Assembly (NCBI GenBank): GCA_028719885.1
Contig: JAQYLT010000039.1
Span: 36,472-100,471 of the forward strand
Direction: 5' to 3'
DNA from: Bacillota bacterium
GTDB lineage: Bacteria > Bacillota > Clostridia > Oscillospirales > Oscillospiraceae
Length of the DNA: 64,000 nt
Positions 18,584 to 28,763 of this stretch are shown here, piece by piece; positions within the stretch are counted from its first letter, which is position 1; each line of letters begins with the position of its first letter. The notes under the pieces were generated by a model that was not told the origin of the DNA, ran no database searches, and worked only from the letters and a program-made list of their open reading frames with translations. The position numbers were made by a program, and so were the translations under genes.

Positions 18584-20020
18584 ATGAAAAAACAGGCTTT
18601 CAATCCCTATCTGCCCAGCTATGAATATGTGCCCGATGGGGAGCCCCGGGTCTTTGGGGACCGGGTTTATGTCTACGGCAGCCATGACCGGTTCAACGGG
18701 GACGCTTTCTGCGTGAACGACTATGTGTGCTGGTCCGCTCCGGTGGAGGAGCTGGGAGACTGGCGCTATGAGGGGGTCATCTACCCCACCAACCGGGACC
18801 CCATGAATCCCGACGGAAAAATGCAGCTCTTTGCCCCGGACCTGGTTCAGGGGCCGGATGGGCGGTATTATTTGTACTATTCCCTCAACGGCTCCACGGT
18901 GGTGTCCGTTGCGGTGTGCGACACCCCTGCCGGAGATTTCCAGTTCTATGGCTATGTGCAGCGGCCCGACGGCACCCCCTACGGCGCCCGGGAGGGGGAT
19001 GTGAGCTGCTTTGACCCCGGTGTGCTGGTGGAGGGAAACAGGGTGTATCTCTACACCGGCTTCGCCCCTGGCCCCGGCTGGCTGTATGAGCTTCTCAGCA
19101 AATCCAACCGGCGGATGGAGGGCGCCTACTGCACGGAGCTTGAGCCGGACATGCTTACGGTGCGCCGGGAACCGGTGCTCGTTGCCCCCAGCGTGTGGAA
19201 TCAGCAGGGCACCGGCTTTGAGGGCCACGCCTTTTTCGAGGCCAGCAGCATCCGAAAAATCGGGAATCTCTATTACTTCGTCTATTCCTCCATCCTCAGC
19301 CATGAGCTGTGCTATGCCGTCAGTAAATTTCCGGACCGGGACTTCCGCTTCGGCGGCACTCTGGTGAGCATCGGCGACATCGGCCTCAACGGAAATCAGG
19401 TGGCAACCAACTACACCGGCAACACCCACGGCGGCATGGTGGAGCTTGGTGGCCAGTGGTACATCTTCTACCACCGGCAGACCAACAAGCAGTGCTGCTG
19501 CCGCCAGGGCTGCGCCGAGGCCATCACCATCCTGCCCGACGGCTCCATTCCCCAGGTGGAAATCACCAGCTGCGGCCTGAACGGAGGCCCCCTGGCGCTT
19601 CCCAATCGATATGAGGCCAGAATCGCCTGCAACCTGGGCTTCCGGGAGGAAAGCTTCGGCTATGTGGCGGTGCGGGAGCCGGACAAGGCCCATCCCTATT
19701 TCACCCAGAGCGGCGGCGACCGGGAGGATCACCCCGACCAGTACATTGCCAATCTGTCCCACGGTGCCTGGTGCGGCTTTAAATACTTTGCTTTCTCCGG
19801 CCAGGAGCGAATCTCCGTCACAGCCCGGGGAGACGCCCGGGGCAGCCTGCTGGTCTCCACCGAAAAGGACGGCCCCACCCTTTCCTGTATTCCCATTTCC
19901 CCCTCGGAAAGCTGGCAGGAATTCACAGCTCCCCTTTCTCCGCTCCATGGCAAGCTGCCGCTGTTCCTGACGTTCCAGGGAACCGGCGCCATGGACCTGT
20001 TTGAGCTTTCCATTGACTGA
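18584..20020 (+). CDS. Glycoside hydrolase family 43-like protein
   Basis: MKKQAFNPYLPSYEYVPDGEPRVFGDRVYVYGSHDRF...APDLVQGPDGRYYLYYS...FEASSIRKIGNLYYFVYSS. Confidence 0.9.
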   Translation: MKKQAFNPYLPSYEYVPDGEPRVFGDRVYVYGSHDRFNGDAFCVNDYVCWSAPVEELGDWRYEGVIYPTNRDPMNPDGKMQLFAPDLVQGPDGRYYLYYSLNGSTVVSVAVCDTPAGDFQFYGYVQRPDGTPYGAREGDVSCFDPGVLVEGNRVYLYTGFAPGPGWLYELLSKSNRRMEGAYCTELEPDMLTVRREPVLVAPSVWNQQGTGFEGHAFFEASSIRKIGNLYYFVYSSILSHELCYAVSKFPDRDFRFGGTLVSIGDIGLNGNQVATNYTGNTHGGMVELGGQWYIFYHRQTNKQCCCRQGCAEAITILPDGSIPQVEITSCGLNGGPLALPNRYEARIACNLGFREESFGYVAVREPDKAHPYFTQSGGDREDHPDQYIANLSHGAWCGFKYFAFSGQERISVTARGDARGSLLVSTEKDGPTLSCIPISPSESWQEFTAPLSPLHGKLPLFLTFQGTGAMDLFELSID

Positions 20021-20045
20021 TACACAAACCAAGGAGGACAAAACC

Positions 20046-21230
20046 ATGATTTACAGCGATTTTCAAAAGGAAAAGCTGTCCCTGCTGGGCTTTGGAGCCA
20101 TGCGGCTGCCCTGCCTGGCAGACGGCTCCATCGACGAGGCCCAGGTGGCGGAAATGGTTGCCATGGCCATGGATGCCGGGGTGAACTATTTTGACACCGC
20201 CTACCCCTACCACGGCGGCCAGTCCGAACGGGTGATGGGCCGGGTGCTGAAAGCCTATCCCCGGGAGCGCTACAACCTGGCCACCAAGTACCCCGGCCAT
20301 CAGATTCTCAGCGACGGCTACGACCCCGCCGAAATCTTTGAAGAGCAGCTGGAAAAATGCGGCGTGGACTATTTTGACTATTATCTGCTGCACAATGTGA
20401 ATGAAAAGTCCATGGAGGTGTACATGGACCCCCAGTGGGGCATCGTGGACTATTTCAAGGAGCAGAAGCGTCTGGGCCGGATTCGCCATCTGGGCTTTTC
20501 CAGCCACGCCCAGGTGGAGGGCCTGGAAAAATTCCTGGACTACTGCGGCGCGGACATGGAGTTCTGCCAGATTCAGCTGAACTATATGGACTGGACCCTG
20601 CAGCGGGCAAAGGAAAAATATGAGCTGCTCACCGCCAGGAATATCCCCGTCTGGGTGATGGAGCCGGTGCGCGGCGGCATGCTGGCAGCCCTCAGCGAAG
20701 AAAACACCGCCAAACTGAAGGCCATCCGCCCGAAAGCCTCCACCGCCTCCTGGGGCTTCCGGTTCCTCCAGGGGCTGCCCAATGTGAAAATGGTCCTCAG
20801 CGGCATGTCCAACAAGGAGCAGATGGCGGATAACCTGGCCACCTTTGCCAAGCAGGATGCCCTGAGCGGGGAGGAAACAAATCTGCTGCTCTCCATTGCC
20901 CAGAGCATGATGGACCTCATCCCCTGCACCGGCTGCCGCTACTGCTGCGAGGGCTGCCCCAAGGGCCTGGACATCCCTGCGCTGCTGGCGGTGTTCAACG
21001 AGCTGCGGGTGAGCCCCACCGTCAACGCTGCCATGCGGGTGGAGTTCCTGCCGGAAGAGAAGAAGCCCACCGCCTGCATCGCCTGCGGCAAATGCGCCAG
21101 AAGCTGCCCCCAGAACATCGACATTCCCGGGGAGCTGAAAAAGCTGGCGGAAAAGCTCACCACCATCCCCAGCTGGGCGGAGACCTGCCGCCAGCGAGAG
21201 GAAGCCGCCAAGGCGGGAAAGAAAAAGTAA
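20046..21230 (+). CDS. Aldo/keto reductase with C-terminal 4Fe-4S binding domain
   Basis: LGFGAMRLP...FDTAYPYHGGQSE; C-terminal CTGCRYCCEGCPKGLDIP and CIACGKCARSCPQNIDIP. Confidence 0.93.
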   Translation: MIYSDFQKEKLSLLGFGAMRLPCLADGSIDEAQVAEMVAMAMDAGVNYFDTAYPYHGGQSERVMGRVLKAYPRERYNLATKYPGHQILSDGYDPAEIFEEQLEKCGVDYFDYYLLHNVNEKSMEVYMDPQWGIVDYFKEQKRLGRIRHLGFSSHAQVEGLEKFLDYCGADMEFCQIQLNYMDWTLQRAKEKYELLTARNIPVWVMEPVRGGMLAALSEENTAKLKAIRPKASTASWGFRFLQGLPNVKMVLSGMSNKEQMADNLATFAKQDALSGEETNLLLSIAQSMMDLIPCTGCRYCCEGCPKGLDIPALLAVFNELRVSPTVNAAMRVEFLPEEKKPTACIACGKCARSCPQNIDIPGELKKLAEKLTTIPSWAETCRQREEAAKAGKKK

Positions 21231-21317
21231 TTTTTTTGCAAAAAAAACATCCCCCCGGGGGGCTTAAAATCTGCTTTCTGGTCTGTTATAATCCTCTCAT
21301 TCTAGAAAAAGAGGTGC

Positions 21318-22373
21318 ATGAAGATGCATATGGCAGATGCGCTGCTGGCTCCCGCCGTTGCCGCCACCATGTACGCCGCCTCTGCGGTGACTGTTGGCGC
21401 TTCCGTGAGGACCCTGAAAAAAGATGAAGCCACCGAAAAGCTGCCCACCATGGCAGTGACCTCCGCCCTGGTTTTCGCCGGGCAGATGATCAACTATACC
21501 ATCCCCGGCACCGGTTCCTCCGGCCACCTGTGCGGCGGCATGCTGCTCACCGCCCTGCTGGGGCCCCAGGCGGGCTTTTTGTCCATGACCGTGATCCTTG
21601 CCATCCAGGCCCTGTTCTTTGCCGACGGCGGACTGCTGGCCCTGGGGGCGAACTGCTGGAACATGGCCTTCTACGGCTGCTTTGTGGGCTACTACCTGCT
21701 ATGGCGGCCCATTATGACGGGAAAGCTCTTTGGCAGGCTGGGAATGCGGACAAAGATCATCCTGGCCAGTGTGCTGGGCTGCGTGATCACGCTGCAGCTG
21801 GGCGCTTTCTCCGTGGTGCTGGAAACCAGCGCCTCCGGCATCACCGAGCTGCCCTTTGGCGCTTTTGTGGGCGTGATGCAGCCCATTCATCTGGCCATCG
21901 GCCTGGTGGAGGGACTGATTACCTCCGCGGTGCTGGTGTTTGTGTATGAGGCCCGGCCGGAGCTTTTGATGGATGTAAGCGCACAGGCAGGCCGGGGCAG
22001 ATGCTCCCTGAAAACCACCCTGGTGATTCTGGCGGTGGTGGTGGCCATTGTGGGCGGCGGACTGAGCCTGTTTGCCAGCTCCAATCCCGACGGCCTGGAG
22101 TGGTCCATGTTCGGAAATTCCGAGGCGGGCTACAGTGAAAACATGGGCCTGGACGAGGAAGACTACGGCGTTTCCAGCGGCGCGGCGGAGGTAGCCGGCT
22201 CCATTCAGGAGAAAACCGCTTTCCTGCCGGACTATGGCTTCGCCGGAAGCGACAGCGTGGTGGGCACCTCGGTGTCCGGTCTGCTGGGCTCCGCCATTGT
22301 GGCCGCTGTGGTTGCCGTGATCTGCATGGGCGGCGGCTTCTTCCGCAGAAAAAAAGCGGGTGCAAAAGCGTAG
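21318..22373 (+). CDS. cbiM: ECF-type cobalt/nickel transporter S component, CbiM fused to PDGLE (CbiN/NikN-like) domain
   Basis: MHMADALLAPAVA N-terminus, SGHLCGGMLLTALLGPQAGF motif; C-terminal SSNPDGLEWSMFG. Confidence 0.9.
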   Translation: MKMHMADALLAPAVAATMYAASAVTVGASVRTLKKDEATEKLPTMAVTSALVFAGQMINYTIPGTGSSGHLCGGMLLTALLGPQAGFLSMTVILAIQALFFADGGLLALGANCWNMAFYGCFVGYYLLWRPIMTGKLFGRLGMRTKIILASVLGCVITLQLGAFSVVLETSASGITELPFGAFVGVMQPIHLAIGLVEGLITSAVLVFVYEARPELLMDVSAQAGRGRCSLKTTLVILAVVVAIVGGGLSLFASSNPDGLEWSMFGNSEAGYSENMGLDEEDYGVSSGAAEVAGSIQEKTAFLPDYGFAGSDSVVGTSVSGLLGSAIVAAVVAVICMGGGFFRRKKAGAKA

Positions 22374-22389
22374 AATATGTGATATGATA

Positions 22390-22416
22390 TCGGAGGTACC
22401 ATTTTGGTGCCTCCGA
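22390..22416 (+). terminator. Hairpin between cbiM and cbiQ (attenuator/terminator-like)
   Basis: TCGGAGGTACC-ATTTT-GGTGCCTCCGA with one G.U pair. Confidence 0.5.
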
Positions 22417-22440
22417 TTCCTTTTGAAATGAGGTTGTTTC

Positions 22441-23244
22441 ATGGATCAGATTACCCGAGCCCATGTGGAGCTGCGGGAGATGGATGCCCTGGCGGCGGAG
22501 GATTCTCCGGTCCACCGGCTCCATCCTCTGTGTAAGCTCCTGGTGACCGTTTTCTATATTGCTGCCGTGGTGTCCTTTCCCAAGTACGATTTCTCCGCCC
22601 TGGCGGTGATGGTGCTGTATCCGGTGCTGCTGTTTCAAGCGGCGGGGATCCCGGTGGGGCTCTGCTTCTACCGGCTGCGGATCGTGCTGCCCCTGGTGTG
22701 CGCCGTGGGCTTGGTGAATCCCTTTCTGGACCACACGCCCCTGCTGCGGCTGGGGGGCCTCACCGTCACCGGGGGCTGGGTCTCCATGGTGACGCTGATG
22801 ATGAAAGGTGTATTCTCCCTGATGGCTTCCTTTCTGCTCATCGCCACCACCCCCATGGATTCCATCTGCGCCGCCCTGCGGAAGCTCCATGTGCCGGGGA
22901 TTCTGGTGACATTGCTGCTGCTGACCTACCGCTACATCGGGGTGCTGATGGAGCAGGTGGCGGTGATGACCGACGCCTATCGTCTCCGGGCGCCGGGGCA
23001 AAAGGGGCTGCATATCTCCGCTTGGGGCTCCTTTCTGGGTCAGCTGCTGCTGCGGAGCATGGACCGGGCGGAGGAGCTCTATGGCAGCATGCAGCTCCGG
23101 GGCTTCCGGGGGGAGTACCACTACGCCCGGCTGGATGGCCTGAAATGGAAGGACTGGGTGTTTGGGGCGGTGTGCCTGGGCCTGTTTGCCGCCGCCCGAT
23201 GGGTGAATATCCCCGCACTGCTGGGGAGCTTGTTTGTGAGGTAA
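22441..23244 (+). CDS. cbiQ: ECF transporter transmembrane component CbiQ
   Basis: SPVHRLHPLCKLLVTVFYIAAVVSF...SMDRAEELYGSMQLRGFRGEY. Confidence 0.88.
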   Translation: MDQITRAHVELREMDALAAEDSPVHRLHPLCKLLVTVFYIAAVVSFPKYDFSALAVMVLYPVLLFQAAGIPVGLCFYRLRIVLPLVCAVGLVNPFLDHTPLLRLGGLTVTGGWVSMVTLMMKGVFSLMASFLLIATTPMDSICAALRKLHVPGILVTLLLLTYRYIGVLMEQVAVMTDAYRLRAPGQKGLHISAWGSFLGQLLLRSMDRAEELYGSMQLRGFRGEYHYARLDGLKWKDWVFGAVCLGLFAAARWVNIPALLGSLFVR

Positions 23245-23248
23245 TACC

Positions 23249-23983
23249 ATGATTGAATTTCGGAATGTATCCTTTTCCTATGATCGCCAGCAGCCGGTGG
23301 TGGAGGGGCTGAGCTTCTCCATCCGAAAGGGGGAGTCCGTGGGGCTCATCGGCGCCAATGGAGCGGGCAAATCCACCATCATGAAGCTGCTGCTGGGTCT
23401 GCTTTCCGGCGACGGGCAGATTCTGGTGGACGGACTGGAGCTGAATAAGAAGAATCTGGCCGCCGTCCGGCAGAAAATCGGCTTTGTCCTCCAGGATTCG
23501 GACAATCAGATGTTCATGCCCACGGTTTATGAGGATATGTGCTTCGGCCCCCTGAACTATGGCCTGAGCCGGGAGGAAACCGACGCCCGGGTGGACGCGG
23601 TGCTGAAAAGTCTGGGCATTGAAAAGCTGAAGCACTGCTACAACCACAAAATCTCCGGCGGCGAAAAGCGCATGGCCGCCATCGCCACCATTCTGGCCAT
23701 GGAGCCGGAGGCCATCCTAATGGACGAGCCCTCCACCGCCCTGGACCCGGTGAACCGGCGCACCGTCATCAACACCATCCGTCGGCTGCCCCAGACCAAG
23801 CTCATCGCCTCTCATGATCTGGATATGATTCTGGATACCTGCCAGCGGGTGATTCTCCTGTCCAGGGGAAAAATCGTGGCCGACGGGCCGGTGGAGGAAA
23901 TTCTCTATAACCGGGAGCTGCTGGAGGGAAACCGCATGGAGCTGCCTTTCTGCCTGCAAGGGCGGCGAGAGAATTACCGGTAA
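23249..23983 (+). CDS. cbiO: ECF transporter ATP-binding protein CbiO
   Basis: GANGAGKSTIMK; GFVLQDSDNQMFMPTVYEDMCFGP; SGGEKRMAAIATILAMEPEAILMDEPS. Confidence 0.93.
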   Translation: MIEFRNVSFSYDRQQPVVEGLSFSIRKGESVGLIGANGAGKSTIMKLLLGLLSGDGQILVDGLELNKKNLAAVRQKIGFVLQDSDNQMFMPTVYEDMCFGPLNYGLSREETDARVDAVLKSLGIEKLKHCYNHKISGGEKRMAAIATILAMEPEAILMDEPSTALDPVNRRTVINTIRRLPQTKLIASHDLDMILDTCQRVILLSRGKIVADGPVEEILYNRELLEGNRMELPFCLQGRRENYR

Positions 23984-24030
23984 TGGAGGCGCGGCGTTGG
24001 TGAAGATATAAGATACAAGATATCCCTGTT

Positions 24031-24214
24031 GCGTCGTTTTCGTAGGGAATGCATTCATGCATTCCGCAATCATCGTTCACCGTTTCCGTTCAACGTATCA
24101 CGGTTGTCAAATGGGCGTTTCGGAACGCATAAATGCGTTCCCTACGAACACAATGGGACAAATACCGTTCATTCACGAAAGCATTATAAAGCTGCGTAAA
24201 ACCGATCACCAAAA
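24031..24214. repeat. Palindromic-module repeat element, copy 5 (short, subtype B right end)
   Basis: Modules 24042-24065 and 24122-24145; right end GCATTATAAAGCTGCGTAAAACCGATCACC. Confidence 0.8.
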
Positions 24215-24248
24215 CATGATCTTATAAAAGCAATAAGGGGCTGAGTCA

Positions 24249-25859
24249 ATGGAAATGATCAAGGTATTCATCACCGAGGATGAAAGCATCGTCCGGGAGG
24301 GCCTGCGGGACATTGTGCCCTGGGAGAAATACGGCTTTGAATTCGTGGGCGACGCCCCCGATGGGGAAATCGCCCTGCCCCTGATTCGCAAGCTCAAGCC
24401 CGATGTGCTGATTACGGACATTAAAATGCCCTTTATGGACGGCCTGGCCCTGAGCAGCATCGTCAGCCGGGAGCTGCCGGATACCAAAATCATCATTCTC
24501 AGCGGCTACAGCGACTTTGAGTACGCCCGGCAGGCCATCGCCTTAAAGGTGGACCAGTACCTGCTCAAGCCCATCACCAAGGCGGCCATTTTGAAGGCCC
24601 TGGAGCTGACCCGGGAGAAAATTCAGGAGGAGCGGGAGCAGAAGGACTACCTGCGCCGGTTCGAGCAGGATACCAAAAAATACGAGAGCTTCTCCCGCCG
24701 GGCCTTTTTCGAGCGGCTGGTGGAGGGCTCCCTGTCCGTGCAGCAGATCTATGAGGAGGCCGACCGGCTGAACCTGGACCTGAACGCCGACGGCTATAAT
24801 TTCGTGATTTTCACCGTCCAGTCCACCGACGAGAGCAGCTATTCCGAGACGGCGGCGGTGACCCTGGATGGGCTGCTGGACTATTTCCTCCGCTACCCCG
24901 GCTATATTCTGTTCCGCAGCGGTCTATTGTCCTATGCGGCGCTGATTATGGGCGACGCAGAGAACCTGACGGAACGGACAAACCGGGCCCTGGACATCAT
25001 CCAGCGACGCTGCGGCAGCGCCCAGGAGCAGCTGAACTGGTACGCCGCCGTGGGAGAGCCCACCGACCGGCTCAGCGGGCTGGCCCAGTGCTACAAGGAT
25101 GCCAGCCATGTGCTTGCCTACCGGCATCTTTTGCCCCAGACCCATGTGTTCCGGGCGGAAATGCTCCACGCCGAGGCGGCGGACAACGGCGCCGCCTGCC
25201 TGGAAACCCTGGACCCGGGAAAGCTGGACCCCATGGTCATCCGCAATTTCCTGCAAACGGGCACCCCGGAGGAAATCCAGGCCTTTGCCCAGGAATATCT
25301 GTCCAACCTGGGGGGCGCGGAGCGGTCGCTGCTGTTCAGGCACTACATCATGATGTCCCTGCGAATCAACGCGGAGCTGTGTTTGCAGCAGCTGGGGTGC
25401 CAGCAGGAGGATTTTTCCGGCCTGCCCCAGCCGGAGGTGAACCTGCCTGCCTCCAAAATGGAGGAATACATGGTATCGCTTCTCACGGAGGCCCTGCGGC
25501 TGCGGGATTTGAAGAGCCAGCAGGAGAGCAGCGACATTCTCAGCAGCGCCATCCGCTACATGGAAAAGCACTACACCGATGAGAACCTGTCCCTCAACTC
25601 CGTGGCCCAGGCCATCAACATCAGCGCCAACTATCTCAGCGCCCTGTTCAGTCAGAAAATGGGAGTATCCTTTGTGGAGTATCTCACTCAAAAGCGGATG
25701 AACCGGGCCAAGCAGCTCTTGCAGCGCACCAACATGCGCTCCAGCGAAATTGCCTATGAGGTGGGCTACCGGGATCCCCGGTATTTCTCCTTTGTCTTCC
25801 GGAAAACCCAGGGCTGCACCCCCAGGGCCTTCCGCAGCGGAGAAACGGAGGAAGAATGA
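24249..25859 (+). CDS. YesN-type response regulator (receiver + AraC HTH)
   Basis: MIKVFITEDESIVREGLRDIVPWEKYGFEFVGDAPDGEIAL...DVLITDIKMPFMDG; C-terminal AraC HTH. Confidence 0.95.
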   Translation: MEMIKVFITEDESIVREGLRDIVPWEKYGFEFVGDAPDGEIALPLIRKLKPDVLITDIKMPFMDGLALSSIVSRELPDTKIIILSGYSDFEYARQAIALKVDQYLLKPITKAAILKALELTREKIQEEREQKDYLRRFEQDTKKYESFSRRAFFERLVEGSLSVQQIYEEADRLNLDLNADGYNFVIFTVQSTDESSYSETAAVTLDGLLDYFLRYPGYILFRSGLLSYAALIMGDAENLTERTNRALDIIQRRCGSAQEQLNWYAAVGEPTDRLSGLAQCYKDASHVLAYRHLLPQTHVFRAEMLHAEAADNGAACLETLDPGKLDPMVIRNFLQTGTPEEIQAFAQEYLSNLGGAERSLLFRHYIMMSLRINAELCLQQLGCQQEDFSGLPQPEVNLPASKMEEYMVSLLTEALRLRDLKSQQESSDILSSAIRYMEKHYTDENLSLNSVAQAINISANYLSALFSQKMGVSFVEYLTQKRMNRAKQLLQRTNMRSSEIAYEVGYRDPRYFSFVFRKTQGCTPRAFRSGETEEE

Positions 25860-27289
25860 AACACCGATTTTTTCGTGATTCCAACTCCATCGCCGGAAAG
25901 CTCTATGGCCTGATCCTGAACATTTTCGTGCCCATGGTGCTGCTGGCGGCGGTGATTCTCTTTCTGTTCGTCAACAATAACCTGCGCTATGCCAGTCTCA
26001 CCGGCAACATCACCACCGCCTCTCAATTCAACCAGAACTTCAAGGCCGATGTGGATTTGAAGATGTATTATTACGTCAGCGGCTCCGCCCAGACCCTGCC
26101 GGAGGAGGAAATTGAAACTGCCCGCACCCTGGCGCAGACCCTGGTTACCAATTCCGCCACCCCGGACAGCCGCCGGGCTGCCCTTAGCGTTTTGGAGCTC
26201 TGCGACAGCCTCACGGCCAGCATCCAGCGGATTCAGAACACCCAGGGCTACGATTTGCGGATGGAGCAGTTGGAAACCAATATCTATGTCATCACCCAAT
26301 TGATTGAGGAATACATGTATACCTATCTCTACCACGAGGCGGGCCAGCTGGCGGCGCTGCAGCAGCGGCTGAACCGGATGCTGGTGGTGGAGCTGCTGGC
26401 GGTGCTGGTGTGCATGGTGGGGGTCATGGCCCTGGCTTTGCGCCGGGCGGTCCGCACCAGCCGGAGCATCACCGACCCCATTGACGCATTGTTCCGCCGG
26501 GTAGGGGAGATCGGCCGGGGGGACCTGACGGAGAAGCCCCCGGTGCAGGCGGAGGACCCCAAGCTGTCGGTGCTGGGGGCGGGCATTGAGGAAATGACCG
26601 TCCGACTGAACCGGCAGATCGAACTGAACCGGCAGGAGCAGATTCGGCTGCGGGGCATCGAGCTGTCCCTGCTCCAGGCCCAGATCAACCCCCATTTTCT
26701 CTACAATACCCTGGATGCGATTGTCTGGCTCATTGAAACCGGAAAAAATGAGCAGGCGGAGGAAATGGTCACCAGCCTGTCCACCTATTTCCGCTCCTTC
26801 CTCAGCAACGGCCAGGACATTGTCACCATGGACCGGGAGGAACAGCACATCCGCAGCTATCTGGAAATTCAGCAGGTGCGATACAAGGACATTCTGGATT
26901 ACGACATTCAGATTGACCCCGCCATCGGCGACTGCCTGATTCCCAAAATGACCCTGCAGCCCCTGGTGGAAAACGCCATCTATCATGGCATCAAGCCCAA
27001 GCGGGGCAAGGGGCTGATTTCCGTCACCGGGGAAAGAAATCAGGACCGGGTGACCATCCGGGTGGCGGACACCGGCGCGGGAATGGACCCGCCGGAGCTG
27101 GAGACTCTGCGCCGTCAGCTGGAAAACGACGAGGCCACCGGCTTCGGCCTGGTGTCCTCCTATAAACGGCTCCGACTGATGTACGGGGCGGACTGCGAAT
27201 TTACCATTGAAAGCCAGCGGGGCGTGGGCACCGCCATCACCATCCGAATTCCATTCCGAAAGGAGCAGACCCATGAAGAAATTGCTTAG
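25856..27289 (+). CDS. YesM/LytS-type sensor histidine kinase
   Basis: HAMP, His_kinase motif LQAQINPHFLYNTLDAI, HATPase VENAIYHGIKPK...VADTGAGM. Confidence 0.95.
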   Translation: MKHRFFRDSNSIAGKLYGLILNIFVPMVLLAAVILFLFVNNNLRYASLTGNITTASQFNQNFKADVDLKMYYYVSGSAQTLPEEEIETARTLAQTLVTNSATPDSRRAALSVLELCDSLTASIQRIQNTQGYDLRMEQLETNIYVITQLIEEYMYTYLYHEAGQLAALQQRLNRMLVVELLAVLVCMVGVMALALRRAVRTSRSITDPIDALFRRVGEIGRGDLTEKPPVQAEDPKLSVLGAGIEEMTVRLNRQIELNRQEQIRLRGIELSLLQAQINPHFLYNTLDAIVWLIETGKNEQAEEMVTSLSTYFRSFLSNGQDIVTMDREEQHIRSYLEIQQVRYKDILDYDIQIDPAIGDCLIPKMTLQPLVENAIYHGIKPKRGKGLISVTGERNQDRVTIRVADTGAGMDPPELETLRRQLENDEATGFGLVSSYKRLRLMYGADCEFTIESQRGVGTAITIRIPFRKEQTHEEIA

Positions 27290-28241
27290 CCTGCTGCTGC
27301 CGCTTCTGCTGCTGCTTTCCGGCTGCGGCAGCCAGCCCCCTCAGGTGCCCCAGCTGACCCGGGTGGGCTTTTCCCAGCTGGGGGCGGAGTCCGACTGGCG
27401 AGTGGCAAACACCGCCTCCATGATGGAATCCCTCAGCGAGGAAAACGGCTATGAGCTGCTCTACGAAAACGCCAAGCAGCGGCAGGCCAATCAGCTGGCC
27501 GCGGTGCGGAACTTCATTGTCCAGGGGGTAGACATTATCGTTATCGCCCCCCTGGAGGAAACCGGCTGGGATGCGGTGCTGCAGGAGGCGAAGAACGCAG
27601 ATATTCCGGTGCTGATTGTGGACCGGGAGGTGGCAGTGGAGGATACGGAGCTCTACCTGACCCAAATCGGCTCCGACTTTCTCACCGAGGGGCTCCAGGC
27701 GGTGCACTGGCTGGAGGAAACCCTGAAGCAGCGGGAGGAACCTGTGAACATCCTCCACATCCAGGGCACCTACGGCGCCACTGCCCAGCTGCTGCGGACC
27801 AAGGCCATTGAGGACGCGGTGGATGCCCATGAAAACTGGCGCTTTGCCGGGCAGCTGTCCGGAGATTTCACCGAGTCCAAGGGCTATGAGGTGGTGCGGG
27901 ATTTCCTGGCGGAGCACCGGGACATTGATGTGATCTACAGCGAAAACGACAACATGACCTTCGGCGCTATGCGGGCCCTGGACGAGGCGGGCATCCGCTA
28001 CGGCCTGGATGGGGATGTGATCATCGTCTCCTTTGACGCTGTTCACCGTGCCCTGGAGCAGTGCATGGCTGGAAAAATCAACCTCTGCGTGGAGTGCAAT
28101 CCCCTCCACGGGCCCCGGGTGGACGAGCTGATCCAGCAGTATCTGGCAGGCCAGGCCATTCCCAAGCAGATTTTTGTGGAAGAACAGGTGTTCACCCCGG
28201 ATATGCTCACGGCGGAGCTGATTGCAGCCCGGGCGTATTGA
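27273..28241 (+). CDS. Periplasmic-binding-protein-like (YtfQ-type) lipoprotein
   Basis: LLLLLSGCGS lipobox; paralogous to the SBP at 36,841-37,821 (RVGFSQLGAESDWRVANT vs VIGFAQVGHESDWRAANT). Confidence 0.92.
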   Translation: MKKLLSLLLPLLLLLSGCGSQPPQVPQLTRVGFSQLGAESDWRVANTASMMESLSEENGYELLYENAKQRQANQLAAVRNFIVQGVDIIVIAPLEETGWDAVLQEAKNADIPVLIVDREVAVEDTELYLTQIGSDFLTEGLQAVHWLEETLKQREEPVNILHIQGTYGATAQLLRTKAIEDAVDAHENWRFAGQLSGDFTESKGYEVVRDFLAEHRDIDVIYSENDNMTFGAMRALDEAGIRYGLDGDVIIVSFDAVHRALEQCMAGKINLCVECNPLHGPRVDELIQQYLAGQAIPKQIFVEEQVFTPDMLTAELIAARAY

Positions 28242-28254
28242 GGGAGGGAAGCCC

Positions 28255-28620
28255 ATGACGCTGAAAGAACGGGCCGCCAACCTGAAACGGGATATTCCGG
28301 CGGTATTCCTGGCGCTGAAATCCAAAAAAACGCCCCTTTTTGCAAAAATCCTGGCGGCAGTTACCGTGGCCTATGCCCTGTCGCCCATCGACCTGATTCC
28401 GGATTTTATTCCGGTGCTGGGGTATCTGGATGATGTGCTCCTGCTGCCCGGCCTGGTGGCCCTGACCCTCCGGCTGATTCCTCAGGAGGTGCTGGCGGAA
28501 TGCCGGGAAAAAGCCCAGGGCATGTGGCAGGGGGGACGGCCGAAGAAGTGGTACTACGCCCTGCCCATCCTGATTTTCTGGTGCCTGGTCCTGCTGGTGA
28601 TTTTGAAAGGGATTTTTTAG
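28255..28620 (+). CDS. YkvA/DUF1232 family membrane protein
   Basis: AYALSPIDLIPDFIPVLGYLDDVLLLPGLVALTLRLIP. Confidence 0.9.
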   Translation: MTLKERAANLKRDIPAVFLALKSKKTPLFAKILAAVTVAYALSPIDLIPDFIPVLGYLDDVLLLPGLVALTLRLIPQEVLAECREKAQGMWQGGRPKKWYYALPILIFWCLVLLVILKGIF

Positions 28621-28763
28621 GGAAACGGCGGCTTTTATGGTTTTTCCCCTTGCTTTTTCTCCCAATCGCCGTTACAATGGCCTTATCATACCGCGACAGA
28701 TTGACTGGATAGGAATTTCATCTTATCCGGTCTTTCTCTGTGCGGATTACATGGGAGGTTGCT

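Noticed and set aside
21231-21317. Cobalamin or NiCo riboswitch upstream of cbiM
   Set aside because: Only ~87 bp are available, containing a CCCCCCGGGGGG palindrome and an A/T tract; no recognisable riboswitch core
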